Assembly (NCBI RefSeq): GCF_900172255.1
Contig: NZ_FWFU01000002.1
Span: 682,001-746,000, forward strand
Direction: 5' to 3'
Source: Roseovarius halotolerans
GTDB lineage: Bacteria; Pseudomonadota; Alphaproteobacteria; Rhodobacterales; Rhodobacteraceae
DNA length: 64,000 bases
Shown: in pieces, positions 63,934 to 64,000 of the stretch
How the letters are laid out: the number at the start of each line of letters is the position of its first letter
Numbering within the stretch: position 1 is the first letter of the stretch
Made by a program: the position numbers and the translations under genes
Notes under the pieces: model-generated
The model's database searches: none
Seen by the model: only the letters and a program-made list of their open reading frames with translations
What the model was told of the DNA's origin: nothing

Positions 63934-64000
63934 ATGTCGGATCGTGCAGTTCAGGTAGTCGCCGAGATCGGCTGCAATCACAAAGGCAGTTTTGAAATCG
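63934..64000 (+). CDS. N-acetylneuraminate/nonulosonate synthase family protein (3' cut by window edge)
   Basis: Only 22 codons are inside the window. They read MSDRAVQVVAEIGCNHKGSF, which matches the start of NeuB-family synthases (AEIGxNHxG...). These enzymes condense phosphoenolpyruvate with an amino-sugar to form sialic acid or related nonulosonic acids (pseudaminic, legionaminic). Start is ATG 63934 or GTG 63931, with AAAGGG 9-12 bases upstream. A TTGACA at 63867-63872 with a poor -10 (TGGTAG, 63890-63895) might be its promoter. Which member of the family it is cannot be told from this much sequence. Confidence 0.7.
   Translation, partial: MSDRAVQVVAEIGCNHKGSFEI

Noticed and set aside
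1-64000. CRISPR arrays, insertion sequences, toxin-antitoxin pairs, prophage genes
   Set aside because: Read for on both strands. No spaced repeat array of CRISPR size, no transposase or integrase motif, and no small paired genes with such signatures were found.

Overview
This 64 kb window is chromosomal DNA from an alphaproteobacterium, most likely a marine Rhodobacteraceae (Roseobacter-group) species. The evidence is the high G+C, the protein sequences, and typical gene neighbourhoods: rimP-nusA-ylxR-infB, secA divergent from parvulin-argJ-mutT, lptCAB-hpf-ptsN downstream of rnd, dnaK-dnaJ, gltD-gltB, and a MaeB-type malic enzyme with a phosphotransacetylase-like tail. I see no insertion sequence, phage gene, integrase, CRISPR array or rRNA. 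Coding density is very high and no gene-free stretch exceeds 300 bases.

Layout. 1-7.2 kb: malic enzyme (5' cut by the edge), msrA, an aminotransferase/sulfotransferase-like pair, argG and ilvA. 7.2-8.9 kb: an Hpt protein divergent from a response-regulator/PP2C phosphatase. 9-13 kb: hslO, a CoA-type Nudix hydrolase, cca and an RNA (uracil-5) methyltransferase. 13-15 kb: envelope genes (two L,D-transpeptidases, a CAP-domain lipoprotein, a 63-residue membrane peptide). 15-20.3 kb: hemH, a methyltransferase, comF, grxC, a Nit-type amidase, a MarR regulator and ubiG. 20-27 kb: pip and the nusA-infB operon. 27-35.9 kb: mutT, argJ, parvulin, secA, two exported proteins and radC. 36-40 kb: dnaJ, dnaK, alkB. 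40-50 kb: a surface-glycan block. 50-54 kb: ptsN, hpf, lptBAC, rnd and tRNA-Leu(CAG). 54-62.2 kb: an NDUFA9-like protein, uppP, gltD and gltB. 62.3-64 kb: a methyltransferase, a family-2 glycosyltransferase and the first codons of a NeuB-type sialic-acid synthase.

The most distinctive part is 40.1-50.0 kb. It holds a capsule-type ABC permease, a CMP-Kdo-synthetase-like enzyme, galU and galE, two paralogous glycosyltransferases, a core-2/I-branching-type glycosyltransferase, a protein that looks like two sulfotransferases in tandem, and cysQ, which destroys the PAP left by sulfotransferases. I read this as a candidate locus for a sulfated surface glycan. Non-coding signals worth attention are two matching arrays of 11-base repeats (21.36 and 35.96 kb), GTACAAAAC palindromes at two intergenic sites (4.5 and 57.6 kb), a promoter-leader-terminator arrangement in front of rimP, and a hairpin that covers the rnd ribosome-binding site directly after tRNA-Leu.

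All calls come from reading the sequence by eye; no database or folding program was run.
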